Shown: positions 12,410 to 23,900, counted from the first letter of the stretch. The stretch is 64,000 nucleotides of DNA from Agrostemma githago (GCA_958450325.1 OY288247.1:7988429-8052428), one strand, 5' to 3'. A program made the numbers and translations. The notes: generated from the letters alone by a model not told the origin.

Positions 12410-12560
12410 TCAACCCGGTTGACACGAGTGTGACTCGGTCGGAACGGGTGTGACTCGGTTGGCACGAGTATGACTCGGTTGGCACGAGTATGACTCGGTA
12501 GACACGGGTCTGTTCCGGTCGGAACGGGATGACCCGGGCGGCAAAGGTTTGACCAAGACG
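12410..12560. repeat. Short tandem array of gactcggtnggnacg units
   Basis: Repeated units of about 20-25 bp built on tgactcggt(t/c)gg(c/a)acg(a/g)gt, at least six copies, with later copies drifting to tccggtcggaacggg. The core resembles half of the palindromes found in the neighbouring gypsy LTRs. Confidence 0.75.
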
Positions 12561-13796
12561 ATACAATATTTACTCGGACGACATGGTGTCGGGTCGGGTG
12601 ACGCTTTTAAGAAAAGTCGTTTTCTTGCGTTTGTATATTGATTCTGAATCAAACATGGATTATATTTTATTTTTTCGAATCAATGAAAAATTAGTTTTCT
12701 AAATCGGTAAATAATTTTATGCATCTTAATTATCATGCTATCATTAATGGGTCGGGAAAAGAGTTTCTCGAGTCCTATTTGATTTTGATGAACTGTTCAT
12801 CTATATGACAATTATAAGATGCAGATCGATTGTGAATCGAGTTTTGTATATTCGTTCAATTTTTTCGGGTGGGAAATTGTTCCCCGTAGTTGGAAAAATG
12901 AAAGATATTGGTGAAAATTTTCAAACCAAATAGCAATTATGAATTGTAACATGATTATGAATCAAAATATGGGATCTTTTAACTTGTTTTATACGCACAA
13001 TTCACTAAATAACAATTGTATAATTATGTCATATGATGCATTAATTTTATTGTTTAGACTTGTGACTTGTGTGCCTAGAACTGATAGGTCGCCTTGTAAG
13101 TTGACCTAGCACCATGTTTAGGACCCATAATGCATTTAATCCCTCGCACAAATATTAAGTATTGCCTTTCCAGAATTGACCACTACAACAATTTCATATC
13201 ATTTGTTGAAGTGACTGCCTAAGCGGTGCTTTGCCGATGTGTGTGGAGTGAGTAGGTGGGTAACGGTTACCCACAGGTTCAGTCTGGTTTGCTTAACATT
13301 GCTATCAAGTCGGACTTGGGCTTTGAGGTAAACAGTTGGTGTCATATGATGACTAATTCCGACGAACCAAGAATTACATATTGATGTAATTGACAATGTT
13401 GTTGTCTACCTTTACTTTTGGAGCTTGAGCAGTGAGCCCAAGTTCACTTGAGCGACAAAAGGTTTAGGATCTTGGAATATTATGCGAACTTGAGGGCAGT
13501 TTGCATGATTTTATCTTAAAATTGTTTATGATTATTAATATTAATTATCATTTTACTTTGCATATACATATAGTTGTAATTTAGTCACAGTTATCACATT
13601 TATTAAAGATGAGTTTGAATTGTTCAAACTCGTCGGTTGGTATCTTGAGAATTGTTTTCAAAATTAGAGATACGGATTTTGTCCTTGTGAAGGATAATTC
13701 CGACAAATTATTACCAATGTTAATGTACAGTATGGACTGTATAATTAGAGTCATGAAGATGATTATAAGTACCAAAATTAATTGTTTCAATAAAGG

Positions 13797-13801
13797 GAAC
13801 C
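13797..13801. repeat. Target site duplication of element D, left
   Basis: gaacc before the LTR, repeated at 21543-21547 after the other LTR. Confidence 0.95.
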
Positions 13802-14142
13802 TGATAAGTGTGGTTTGTAGTGCCTATTTTGTAGTGTTTTGGTCCCATTTTCCTTGTAGAATCGCTCCTTGGGAGCGGTTTAGGGGCTTCTTATGCTTCC
13901 TTTAGTTCGTTTCAGGTTCCCGAGACCGATTTGGAAGAGTTGGAGCGATTCCGACTCGATACATACACATTTTGGAGCCAACGAGATAAAGGAACGATGA
14001 CTCGATGCTTTGGAATCGACCCCGAGACCTTGGGACCCAATCCCGAGCCTCCGAGACCCGATCCCGAGTCCCGAGAATCGATGAGAAGTCCATGTGAGGC
14101 AAGGAGGAACCAAAAGGGTCATATTGGAGGCCTACAAGACCC

Positions 14143-14180
14143 ATCCCCGACGGGTATGCACCTCATCCCGTCGGGGATGA
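14143..14180 (+). other. Perfect 13-bp stem hairpin in D LTR
   Basis: catccccgacggg pairs exactly with cccgtcggggatg across a loop of about 12 bases. Present in both LTR copies. Confidence 0.85.
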
Positions 14181-14206
14181 AGTGCATGATTGGAGATGCT
14201 ACTGCA

Positions 14207-14290
14207 GGAGCGTCCCGGTCGGGACCAACCCGTCCCGGTCGGGATGGTGGGTCCGTCCCGGTCGGGATGACCCGTCCCGGTCGGGACCAC
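14207..14290 (+). repeat. Palindrome array TCCCGGTCGGGA in D LTR
   Basis: Four copies of gtcccggtcggga at about 19-26 bp spacing, ending about 50 bp upstream of the TATA box. Each copy is a near-palindrome. Confidence 0.93.
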
Positions 14291-14340
14291 CCAGTCTCAG
14301 CCGCGTCCCTTTTCTTTCTTCTTCCTTCCATTTGTAACCA

Positions 14341-14348
14341 TATAAATA
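14341..14348 (+). promoter_or_regulatory. TATA box of D LTR promoter
   Basis: tataaata followed by a C/T-rich start region, placed directly after the palindrome array. The same arrangement occurs at about 20454 in the 3' LTR. Confidence 0.75.
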
Positions 14349-15432
14349 CCCCTCCTCTTGTATTAAGACATACTTTTAGCTGATGTTAGACATTACCCAT
14401 GAACCCTAGCCTAGTTTTAGCATAGATTAGATTAGATTAGTGTAGATTAGTCTTTAGATTATCGTTAATCCTAGTTTAATGCTTGTAATTTGGGAATTCT
14501 TCAAGATCTTCACCAAGCTTGACAAACTTGGATGTTTGTATTGGGTTTTTCTCATCTATGCAAGTTTTCTTCCTCCTTTCATCTTCTAGTATGGTATAAT
14601 CTCTTTTCCTTTATCTTAATCTTTGTTCCTCCATCCAAGTTTGCATCTTTGTTCATCTTATTGTTCTTAGTTCATAGTTATCACTAGTTTGTTTATGTTT
14701 GTTTTTATTCTTGTTTTGATGCTTCTTGTTCTTGTTAGTCTTAGTTGGATAATGTTAGAGTAGTGTTCTTGCTAGGGTTAGTAGGGTGATTAGGGTGTTA
14801 ATTGGGTGATTAAGGGTTTGTTGGAGATGTGGGTGGAAGATTTGGGTTTCTTCTTGGTTGATGCATATGACATGTTTGATGAATTGCTTGAATGACTAAG
14901 TAAGTTAGATTGCTTGTTTTTCTTGCCTTTCCCTTGTGGGTGTTAGTTGTTATGGGTTCGGTTCCCTCATTAAGTTGCGAGAGCCCGGTGAGGCGACCCC
15001 TAGGTTAGTCTAAGTTGCGACCGCCCGGATGCGATCTAGGCCATAACACGCTAAAACCCCGTTTGTCATATGTGTCGCCAAAATGGGTTCCATGAGGAAC
15101 CTCTAGGTCGGTTTAAGTTGCGACCGCCCGGACCGACCTAGATTATCCTACTACCTCCTTCACTCTAGCTCTCCCTTGACCATTTCGTTACCCCTTTGAC
15201 CCCGACCTAATCCTAGCCCGTTTTCCTTGTCTATTTTCTTGCTTTAGACCTAGCTTAGTCCTAGTCTCCCCCTCCTTAGATTAGCTCGTCTCGAACCTAG
15301 TCCTAGACCGTAGCATACTTTAGTCCGACCTCCCGTCCCTGTGGATTCGACCCGACTTACCCTAGTTACCCACTAGGTTAGTTGGTTTTTATTTGGTGGC
15401 GGGATCCACGACAAATCCTTCTCCTACCAAAT

Positions 15433-15450
15433 TGGCGCCGTTGCCGGGGA
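15433..15450 (+). other. Primer binding site, tRNA-Asp type (element D)
   Basis: tggcgccgttgccgggga three bases after the LTR end, identical to the Athila primer site at 2049. Confidence 0.95.
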
Positions 15451-15635
15451 CGGCGTAGTTTAGACTTTTGTTTGCTTAGTTTTGGACTTTGTTCTTGATT
15501 TTTGTGTTCTCTTCTCCTTGTGCATCTCCGTTTTTCTTCTTGTGTGTTACTCTCCCTTCCTAGTGCCCCAAAAGCACTAGGATACTAACGTTTGCTCAAG
15601 TGCTTCTAGCTCATCCTAGGTACCAAAGCAACGTT

Positions 15636-16988
15636 ATGGACATGGCGCGTCCAAGCTACCGGCAATCATCACGGGACAACTATGGGGCGAATTACCATAA
15701 CCCACAACTTTACCAACCATATCAACCTCATCAACAATCTTATGAACCCTCTTCTTATGGTTACCAAGAAAGTTGTCAAGGATCGTTCCCACATCCTAAC
15801 AACTACCAAACACCCTCACATAACCCACAACCAAATGTCCCTAACTTTGACACTTGTCAAATGTTGGTCCAAACACAAGAGAGCCAACAAGAGATGATGA
15901 TGTTATTGCAAAAGGGTCAACATGAGATGGCGATTTTAATGCAAAAGAGTCAACAATTGATGTTGACTCACATACAAGGGGTTGAAAGGGAGCTCAAGGC
16001 CCAAATAGAGGTGCAAGATGCTCGCATCAATGCACTCATGGCCCATATCACGATGTCGGCCACTCGAGCTCCACAACATGTTGAGGAAGGTTCATTTGGG
16101 CAAGAAGGTCGGGTGTCTCCACAAGAAAGTCAACCCAACCTTCAAGCTACAAATGAAGAAGAGAGGGTCGATCAAGAGACCATTGTTGAGTGTTGCTTGG
16201 GCGGTGAAGATAGGGAGAGAATAGAGGAAGTTGAAGCTTCAAGGGCCAACAATGAGGAGGGGAGTGAACATGATTCTCAAGATAACTCTTGGGGAGCCGA
16301 TGTATTGGCTATCAAATTGGATTTGTTCGATTTTCTTCGTGATGAACCACTAGACAATCCAAAGCCAAGTGAAGACATACCTCCTCTAGGCCATATAGAC
16401 AAGGTGAGTGAAAAGGAGCGCAATACTTGGGAAAAAGAAGTAGATGCCTTGGAACTTGCCTTGTATGGGAAATTGGAGGATCCTAAAGCCTCCAATGAAG
16501 AAAACTTGATGCCTTCTCCTCCTCTACCGCACTCGATGCCTAGTCCCTTGTCTTGTGAAACGATTGGTGAAGAGGATCCTTGTCGGGCGGTGGAAAAGAG
16601 TCCCACTCTCGACCCCGTAGAAGAAGCGACACCCCTAGGGTGTGATCTCCCACATCATGACACCGAGCACGACTCTAGATCACTATACCTACCGGAGGGT
16701 CATAAGAGTCGTAGCTATGTGGGTTCCGAAGACCCGGAAGATCACGAGAACCCCGAGCTTAATGAAGATGATCGCTTCTCACCTCCGACTTGGAAACTTT
16801 TGAAAGTGGCTAGGCTTGGCCATGTGAGCTTAAATGAAGATGTTGCTAGGGCATTTGACTTACTCCTTCGAGCTCTTGATGGCTATGGAGGTGTAGTTGG
16901 TGAGAGTACCTTATTGTATATATCTCTTTTTCTTGTTCTTTTTGCTTTTGTGTGTGTATATATGTTTGTTTGGTACCTTGGTCTCTAG
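15636..16988 (+). CDS. Orphan ORF of element D with C-terminal membrane segment
   Basis: Unrecognised protein, 450 residues from the ATG at 15636; the frame is open from 15600 but only with a GTG. The N-terminus is rich in Tyr, Gln, Asn and Pro. Next comes a Gln/Met/Glu-rich segment likely to form a coiled coil (QESQQEMMMLLQKGQHEM onward), then a long acidic middle. A conserved-looking block SPPTWKLLKVARLGHV precedes a hydrophobic tail LLYISLFLVLFAFVCVYMF that could span a membrane. No gag, zinc knuckle or enzyme motif was found. It sits where gag would start. It may be a replacement for gag or a fused gag/env-like remnant. The frame is fully open in a young element, so it may be expressed. 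Confidence 0.7.
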   Translation: MDMARPSYRQSSRDNYGANYHNPQLYQPYQPHQQSYEPSSYGYQESCQGSFPHPNNYQTPSHNPQPNVPNFDTCQMLVQTQESQQEMMMLLQKGQHEMAILMQKSQQLMLTHIQGVERELKAQIEVQDARINALMAHITMSATRAPQHVEEGSFGQEGRVSPQESQPNLQATNEEERVDQETIVECCLGGEDRERIEEVEASRANNEEGSEHDSQDNSWGADVLAIKLDLFDFLRDEPLDNPKPSEDIPPLGHIDKVSEKERNTWEKEVDALELALYGKLEDPKASNEENLMPSPPLPHSMPSPLSCETIGEEDPCRAVEKSPTLDPVEEATPLGCDLPHHDTEHDSRSLYLPEGHKSRSYVGSEDPEDHENPELNEDDRFSPPTWKLLKVARLGHVSLNEDVARAFDLLLRALDGYGGVVGESTLLYISLFLVLFAFVCVYMFVWYLGL

Positions 16989-17205
16989 GATTGGTAGTTT
17001 TGTGAAATTCTTGTCATTTGGATTGTTGATGAGCGTTGTGAGGGAGAGAATTTGATGTTGCATTTGAGCTTATTGTCATAGGTGTGAAGTGAAGAGGATT
17101 CCTAGAGAGGAATGGTTAATGATAGAGCTTGGTTCGTGATTGTGGAAGTCAGTTTTTGAAGCTTCGGTGATGCTTTTGGGGTTTTGGAGGTCAAGAAGAC
17201 CCATC

Positions 17206-17390
17206 CCGGGCGGGAAGGGAGCTTCCCGACCGGGAAGGATATGCCATCCCGACCGGGAAGGAGCCGTCCCGATCGGGATGGATGTGCAAAAATTGGAGCT
17301 TACTGGAGTGCCGTCCCGACCGGGAAGGTGGCTTCCCGACCGGGACGAGTGTGTCATCCCGACCGGGACCACCCATCCCGACCGGGATGG
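17206..17390 (+). repeat. Internal palindrome array TCCCGACCGGGA in D
   Basis: About nine copies of (a/g/t)tcccgaccggga(a/t/c), including variants tcccgggcggga and tcccgatcggga. This is the reverse complement of the motif in the LTR array, so the two arrays could pair in one transcript. Confidence 0.9.
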
Positions 17391-18133
17391 TCCCCTCTCT
17401 CCTCTTTTGGCCTCTTCTTTGACATTTGGGCCCACCCAACCTCCCTACTCATCCTTGCTAATGTCATATGACCATTGCACTTCATTTACATACCCCCACC
17501 TCATTTCTCTTCCCTTTACACCGACCTTCACATCAATTTCCACCCCCTCACACCATTACTACCTCACCATGCGGTTTGATCGACAATGAAGAGGAATAGC
17601 AATGACGAAGACAAGTTTTGTGCCTATATTGATCTATGAGACGATGGAGCGAGTGAGTTGCTAACCTATTGGTACGACAACTATACTTTCTTTCCCGTCT
17701 TTTATAGCTTGTTTTGTTTTGTGTTTATTCCCTTCCCCTTGGGTCATGGTACCTTAGCGGCATTCGAGGCCTTGGTAGTGGTTGCTCCCGACTCTCGATG
17801 ATGTGACTACACCGAGAGTCATTTTCAAAATCCAAATTTTACAAGTTTTTCACCTTTTTTTTTTTTTTTTTTTTTTTGTCGGATTTAGTCGGATTTAGGC
17901 GGAATCCGGGCTAGGTGACTTGATTACACCTAGCCCTCCCCTCCCATTTCCTTTTATTTCCTTCTTTTTATTTTATTTTTCTTCCCCCTTCCATATCTTT
18001 TCTTGTCTCGGCCCATGGTGACTTGACTACACCCCGGCCGGACACCTTCTACCATTTTCTTCACCCTTATTTTTGATTTTTAGCTTTATTTTCGTAGTTT
18101 ATTTTCTTTTTCTTTTGTGCTCCATGCACTACG

Positions 18134-18173
18134 GTCGAGCATGAGGACATGGCTCGACTTAAGTGTGGGGGAG
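18134..18173 (+). other. Internal hairpin plus polypurine-tract-like motif in D
   Basis: gtcgagc and gctcgac form a stem extended by atg/cat around an agga loop. It is followed at once by aagtgtgggggag (18161-18173). The same arrangement directly precedes the 3' LTR at 19877-19914. It could be a second (central) plus-strand primer or the scar of an older 3' end. Confidence 0.7.
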
Positions 18174-19876
18174 CGATATTCTATCGTAGTTAGTTTTATT
18201 TTCGTAGTTTTTTCGGAAAAAAATCTTTAAAAACCCTAAAAATTTGAAAATTTTCACAAAAATCAAAAAGATTTTCCTTTTGTGTCATTGTGTCGTATAT
18301 TTGTTTTGTTGTGTGTTTTGCCTCCCCCTTTTCTTTATAGGTTACCTAATCGCCGTTAACTTTGGAAGGCTTTTAAGACTCCCGGTAACATCTTATCTCT
18401 TTTTCTTCTTTACCTCTTGCGGAGTTTGGAGGAGATTGTGATGTTGTGTGCTCGGGTGGAGCTTTGTAAAGTGTGGATGATTTTGTGGCTTGTTCGGAAG
18501 ATAGGGGTGGTGTTTGTGTTTTCTTTTGTGTTTGTTTTGTGTTGTTCTTGTTTTGTTACTTTTGTTTCTTTTTCTTTTGTTCTTGTTGAGTCTTTGTTTT
18601 GTGTTATGTTGTGCGTCTTGTGTGTAAACCGTTTTCGAAAACCCGGTTTATAGGCTAGTGTGTGAGTGTGTACTTTCCCTTCCTAGTAGTGTAAATTGAG
18701 TCTTGGACTTTAATCTAGTAGAATGACCCTAAATCAATGACTTCGTTGGTCCTTTACCTTGAGTCCACCTAGCTTACTAGGGATTTACTACGGGATTTGC
18801 ATTTTGACCATTATGACCACCCACGGTGTGAAAAGGCCTTGGTTACCGAGTCCCGTCCCTTAGGTGATCATGTTTAGGATTGTTTGATTAGTCCAAGTTC
18901 TCCACTTTTTGTGGGTTTGAAGAGGGATCGCGACCCCCGACTTACCCATTTACCTACCTCCCACATATATCCACACAATAAGTTGCAATTTGTTGAATTC
19001 TCCCTTTCTTGTCATACAAAGAAATGCCAAAAAGCCAAATCTTGCCAAAAAGGGCAAAGAAAAGAAAATGAAAGAAAATGAAAGAAAATGAAAGAAAGAA
19101 AAGAATGAAGAAAAAGAAAAGGCACAAAAGCCAAAAAGAAAATAGAAAAGATGAAAAAGAATGGCATGGCAAAACAAGGCAAAAATGCAAAAGAAAAGAA
19201 AAAAATGCCAAAAGAAAACCGTCACACAAAAATAACCCCTACCTCTCAAAATAAGCCTTTCTCCGACTTTTGCCTTGAAGAGCCTACCAAAGGACCGAGT
19301 CCCGAGGAAGGATGATAGCGGCATTAGTCGGTCTTCCCTCATTTTGCACGTTTTTCACTTTTTACTTGGACTAGTTAGGCGGTTTTGGACATGGGACGAC
19401 CCTCTTGGCTCACGCTAAAGGGGGCGGGGTCTCACTTACCTACAGTGTCGACTAACACCGTGGATCATCACTTCCCACTCCGCCGATCGTCCCGTAGTAC
19501 ATTCTTAGAAGGTTAGGAGGAACCGAGGTAAGTTACCAACGTTTTTATTGCTTTGTCGTCATACTATTAGGGTTTAGTCCATCTTGGTTTGTATTGCTAG
19601 CTTGGGAACGTTGTCACTTGCCTTGAGTCCTAAACCGGTGCTTCTTTCACCGCTTGTTTGAGGGAAGCGGTATTTCTTTTCTTTTGGGTGCAACCTTTTG
19701 TGTGTTTGTTTGTGTGTTTGTTTGTTTATGTGTTTTGTGTCCGGTTGCATCCACAGTTTTGTCGCAAGACCCCACTTGCCTTGCGGGGTGCACTTTTCCT
19801 CTAAGTGCACTCGCGTGAGTTGAAAGGGCGTAGGGTGCGCTAATACCCATTCGGCTAGTATAGTAGTTAGTATGTG

Positions 19877-19914
19877 CTTACTCGAGGGCGAGTAAGGGTT
19901 AAGTGTGGGGGAGT
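19877..19914 (+). other. Stem-loop and polypurine tract before D 3' LTR
   Basis: cttactcg and cgagtaag form an 8-bp stem with an aggg loop, followed by aagtgtgggggagt, which abuts the LTR. The purine run primes plus-strand DNA synthesis. Confidence 0.85.
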
Positions 19915-21542
19915 TGATAAGTGTGGTTTGTAGTGCCTATTTTGTAGTGTTTTGGTCCCATTTTCCTTGTAGAATCGCTCCTTGGGAGCGGTTTAGGGGC
20001 TTCTTATGCTTCCTTTAGTTCGTTTCAGGTTCCCGAGACCGATTTGGAAGAGTTGGAGCGATTCCGACTCGATACATACACATTTTGGAGCCAACGAGAT
20101 AAAGGAACGATGACTCGATGCTTTGGAATCGACCCCGAGACCTTGGGACCCAATCCCGAGCCTCCGAGACCCGATCCCGAGTCCCGAGAATCGATGAGAA
20201 GTCCATGTGAGGCAAGGAGGAACCAAAAGGGTCATATTGGAGGCCTACAAGACCCATCCCCGACGGGTATGCACCTCATCCCGTCGGGGATGAAGTGCAT
20301 GATTGGAGATGCTACTGCAGGACCGTCCCGGTCGGGACCAACCCGTCCCGGTCGGGATGGTGGGTCCGTCCCGGTCGGGATGACCCGTCCCGGTCGGGAC
20401 CACCCAGTCTCAGCCGCGTCCCTTTTCTTTCTTCTTCCTTCCATTTGTAACCATATAAATACCCCTCCTCTTGTATTAAGACATACTTTTAGCTGATGTT
20501 AGACATTACCCATGAACCCTAGCCTAGTTTTAGCATAGATTAGATTAGATTAGTGTAGATTAGTCTTTAGATTATCGTTAATCCTAGTTTAATGCTTGTA
20601 ATTTGGGAATTCTTCAAGATCTTCACCAAGCTTGACAAACTTGGATGTTTGTATTGGGTTTTTCTCATCTATGCAAGTTTTCTTCCTCCTTTCATCTTCT
20701 AGTATGGTATAATCTCTTTTCCTTTATCTTAATCTTTGTTCCTCCATCCAAGTTTGCATCTTTGTTCATCTTATTGTTCTTAGTTCATAGTTATCACTAG
20801 TTTGTTTATGTTTGTTTTTATTCTTGTTTTGATGCTTCTTGTTCTTGTTAGTCTTAGTTGGATAATGTTAGAGTAGTGTTCTTGCTAGGGTTAGTAGGGT
20901 GATTAGGGTGTTAATTGGGTGATTAAGGGTTTGTTGGAGATGTGGGTGGAAGATTTGGGTTTCTTCTTGGTTGATGCATATGACATGTTTGATGAATTGC
21001 TTGAATGACTAAGTAAGTTAGATTGCTTGTTTTTCTTGCCTTTCCCTTGTGGGTGTTAGTTGTTATGGGTTCGGTTCCCTCATTAAGTTGCGAGAGCCCG
21101 GTGAGGCGACCCCTAGGTTAGTCTAAGTTGCGACCGCCCGGATGCGATCTAGGCCATAACACGCTAAAACCCCGTTTGTCATATGTGTCGCCAAAATGGG
21201 TTCCATGAGGAACCTCTAGGTCGGTTTAAGTTGCGACCGCCCGGACCGACCTAGATTATCCTACTACCTCCTTCACTCTAGCTCTCCCTTGACCATTTCG
21301 TTACCCCTTTGACCCCGACCTAATCCTAGCCCGTTTTCCTTGTCTATTTTCTTGCTTTAGACCTAGCTTAGTCCTAGTCTCCCCCTCCTTAGATTAGCTC
21401 GTCTCGAACCTAGTCCTAGACCGTAGCATACTTTAGTCCGACCTCCCGTCCCTGTGGATTCGACCCGACTTACCCTAGTTACCCACTAGGTTAGTTGGTT
21501 TTTATTTGGTGGCGGGATCCACGACAAATCCTTCTCCTACCA
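19915..21542 (+). repeat. Element D 3' LTR
   Basis: Same length (1628 bp) and nearly the same sequence as 13802-15429. Palindrome array at about 20320-20403. Confidence 0.95.
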
Positions 21543-21547
21543 GAACC
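21543..21547. repeat. Target site duplication of element D, right
   Basis: gaacc, matching 13797-13801. Confidence 0.95.
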
Positions 21548-22469
21548 GTTCCCATTAAGTGAGAAAATATTGAAGATGATCTAATTAATCCGTGTCATAT
21601 GATGACGTGATTATATTGATAATCAGGAAATTTTGGATGCCTCTTTCTAAAGAATTAGGAATTGAAATCGTTTCAATTAGTCCTAAGTTTAGGTCACTTT
21701 ATTATGAATAAACATGTGACTTGATAAAGTTTCTCACCTTTTAGCATGAGATGTTAAAAGACGATTGAACATTGTATCAAGAAGGCAAATAATACTAATG
21801 TTCTATGAGTTCATTAAGAAAATTGCTTGAGATAATGAGTAATGAATCTAAGACGTTGGTTAAAGTAAGGGAAAGATAATTGTCGTTATACCCAAACTTG
21901 TTCCCAAGTTTAGATTAGGTACGGAATTATTTATCATTAATGTAGTGATTCAATCATTAATATAATGACCAATATATGGCATTGGTAGATAGCTTTCTAG
22001 AAGTGTCTAGAAAAACTGCAAATCAATTATTGAAGTATGACTTCTGATGTGTATGTTACTAGAGTAATTGTTACTTTCATTCTACTGATTTGGTATAAAG
22101 ATACCAAATGCAATTATTACATTGTAGATGTGATGGTTCAAAGAGGGTGGAATAATGGTATATAAGTGAAGTGTTTTATGATGAAATGGACAAACGTTGT
22201 TATTTCATATATAAAAGGAAAATCACTTAATTTTACCATAATGCTAAATACTGGAATTGAATAATTGTTATTCTTGTACTAGTCATAAGCAAGAACATTG
22301 ATTCTGTTTCATGTATGGACATGAAAAGTTTTGATAAAAGTAGAACAATTGTTGCTCTATACCTTGCAAGAATATGAGGTACAATAAGGCTAACATGATT
22401 GTTGAGCTCTACATTCCTAGTAGTGAATGCTTTTATTTGTAACGTAACGACCAAAAGGTTCAACTCCCT
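21548..22469 (+). other. Copia B internal sequence, coding identity lost
   Basis: AT-rich and full of stops in all frames. By position it should hold the end of gag and the protease, but no motif could be read. Confidence 0.5.
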
Positions 22470-23900
22470 CGACTTGAGTTTTACCCATCATGACATTGTC
22501 CTTAATCCATGAGACAAGAAACATAAGAATAAGTTTCATAATGATGAAATTATAAACCTTATTGATAAGGATCAAGTGAGGTAAATGGATCTTGTTTAGA
22601 TGGATATATGACATTACAAGTGACTCCTATTAATTGTGGTGGGAGTTTTAACTAGTGATGTTGCAAAATGGGTAACGTGTATGGTTTTGTTCATTTGATG
22701 AATTTTGAAATTGAATGCTTTGAATTGTTCAAGGTACAAGATCAACTTGATAAGTTGATACGAGTTGTTCGATATGATTGAAATAGGGAGGAATTGAACT
22801 AAAAGATTGTGATCATTTTAGAAGTAGTGAAAAGTGTTTCAAACTACATCGAACCATATTTGATATGATTTGGTCTATGATGAGTTATGCAGATTTTATT
22901 GACTGTTTAGAAAGTTATGCACTATAAAAGTCTTTGTACAATGTTGATGAGATTGTCCATGTATGTCGAAGAATAGACACCATATGAGATATGGATTGAA
23001 ATGTTCTAAAATAGTCTTTTCTTAATTATCAAGTCTTAAAGTTTAAAGAAAATTGTCTTCTAGAACTTAGACTGAATTATGACATGTGTTTTATTAGGGA
23101 TATTATGTTAAATCTACGAACCATCCAAAGAACAAAAGTGTTTTGTTGCATGGAGTGGTATGTTTCTTTTAAAGATATGTGATTTCTAATAGAAACAGTG
23201 GGAGTAGAATCGACCTTGAAAATGTTCAGGATTAACAGGTGTTCTCTACAACTGTTGAAGAGGATATTGATGCATCCATGAAAAGTCATGATCATCTTAC
23301 CTATGATGAAACAATAATGGGCAAAGACTCCAAAAGTCACATAAAATTTAATAGATTCTATATACCATAACTACCAAGTATAGACTATGGTTAAATGGGT
23401 CTTATAGTGAAGAATAGTCTTCAATATAAAGACGATGTAGATTGATATAAGAGTATCTATGAAGCATAGTTGGTAGTTAAGGATTGAGCTCATAGTAATG
23501 ACTATGGAAAAACCTTCTTACAACATTATGCTTAAGTCTATTAAGATTGATTTAGCATTTTCAATGTCATCACTCATTATGATGAGTTTTAGACATATAT
23601 ATATGAAATACATTTCTTGATAGGGATGCAATATGATGTGTGCGACACTTCGTATGAATTTCATATTATTAAAATTGTTAGACAAATGTGAGTATTCCGA
23701 TTTGATTGGAGCATGGAGAAGTAGCTTCGCTCTCAATGTGGTAATTCAAAGATGTTTGTTTTCCTTTGAGACGAAGAAAGACAATGTGTACAAGAGGCTA
23801 GTGGGAGTGCATTTATCGTTAGGATTTGGTATGTAAGTGACATACTTCTCTAACTAGACGAGATTTGATTGCTTTGCAAGAAATGTGTTTATTATGTGCT
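22470..23900 (+). pseudogene. pol: Copia B integrase and reverse transcriptase remnant
   Basis: Heavily decayed but collinear with copia pol. Readable relics are an integrase core stretch ending RVVRYD (for RSDRGGE) near 22690-22800, DMIWSMMSYADF at about 22868-22904, TPYEIW exactly at 22977-22994, and the KQKVF-like and GSK-like blocks near 23130-23215. RT relics are AMLKSI-like at about 23528 and WYVSDILL at about 23826-23850 in place of the YVDD catalytic box. Several stops and frameshifts separate them. The order integrase before RT proves copia type. Confidence 0.75.

Larger units (their letters stand above)
11782..13801 (+). pseudogene. Copia B leader and gag region, decayed
   Basis: This stretch should hold the leader and gag, but no frame is open for more than about 100 codons and no gag motif could be read with confidence. 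It includes the tandem array at 12410-12560. It ends at the insertion point of element D (gaacc). Confidence 0.5.
13802..15429 (+). repeat. Element D 5' LTR
   Basis: Runs from tgataagtgtgg to ctcctacca. It contains a strong hairpin (14143-14180), a palindrome array (14207-14290) and a TATA box (14341-14348). The open frame at 13931-14383 and its copy at 20044 reflect LTR identity, not a gene. Confidence 0.95.
16989..19900 (+). other. Element D 3' internal region, noncoding
   Basis: About 2.9 kb without a supported gene. It holds an array of TCCCGACCGGGA copies (17206-17390), a T tract (17854-17877), an internal copy of the hairpin plus polypurine signature (18134-18173), a purine-rich aaagaaaatg run (19050-19205) and GT-rich stretches. 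Small open frames here are low complexity. Confidence 0.7.
13802..21542 (+). mobile_element. Non-autonomous Athila-like LTR element D
   Basis: 7741 bp, with two 1628-bp LTRs that look almost identical (one difference noticed, 14212 versus 20325) and a perfect gaacc duplication, so the insertion is very recent. Primer site (tRNA-Asp) and the aagtgtgggggag polypurine tract are Athila type. No protease, RT, RNase H or integrase is present. The only long ORF (15636-16988) is unrecognised. It must borrow enzymes from an Athila-type partner (inference). Confidence 0.93.

Noticed and set aside
13931..14383. 150-codon frame, repeated identically at 20044-20496
   Set aside because: Lies in both LTRs of the young element D; its conservation is LTR identity, and it spans the palindrome array and TATA box.
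18950..19342. Minus-strand Phe/Leu-rich frames resembling a membrane protein
   Set aside because: They are the complement of a purine-rich simple repeat (aaagaaaatg) in element D.
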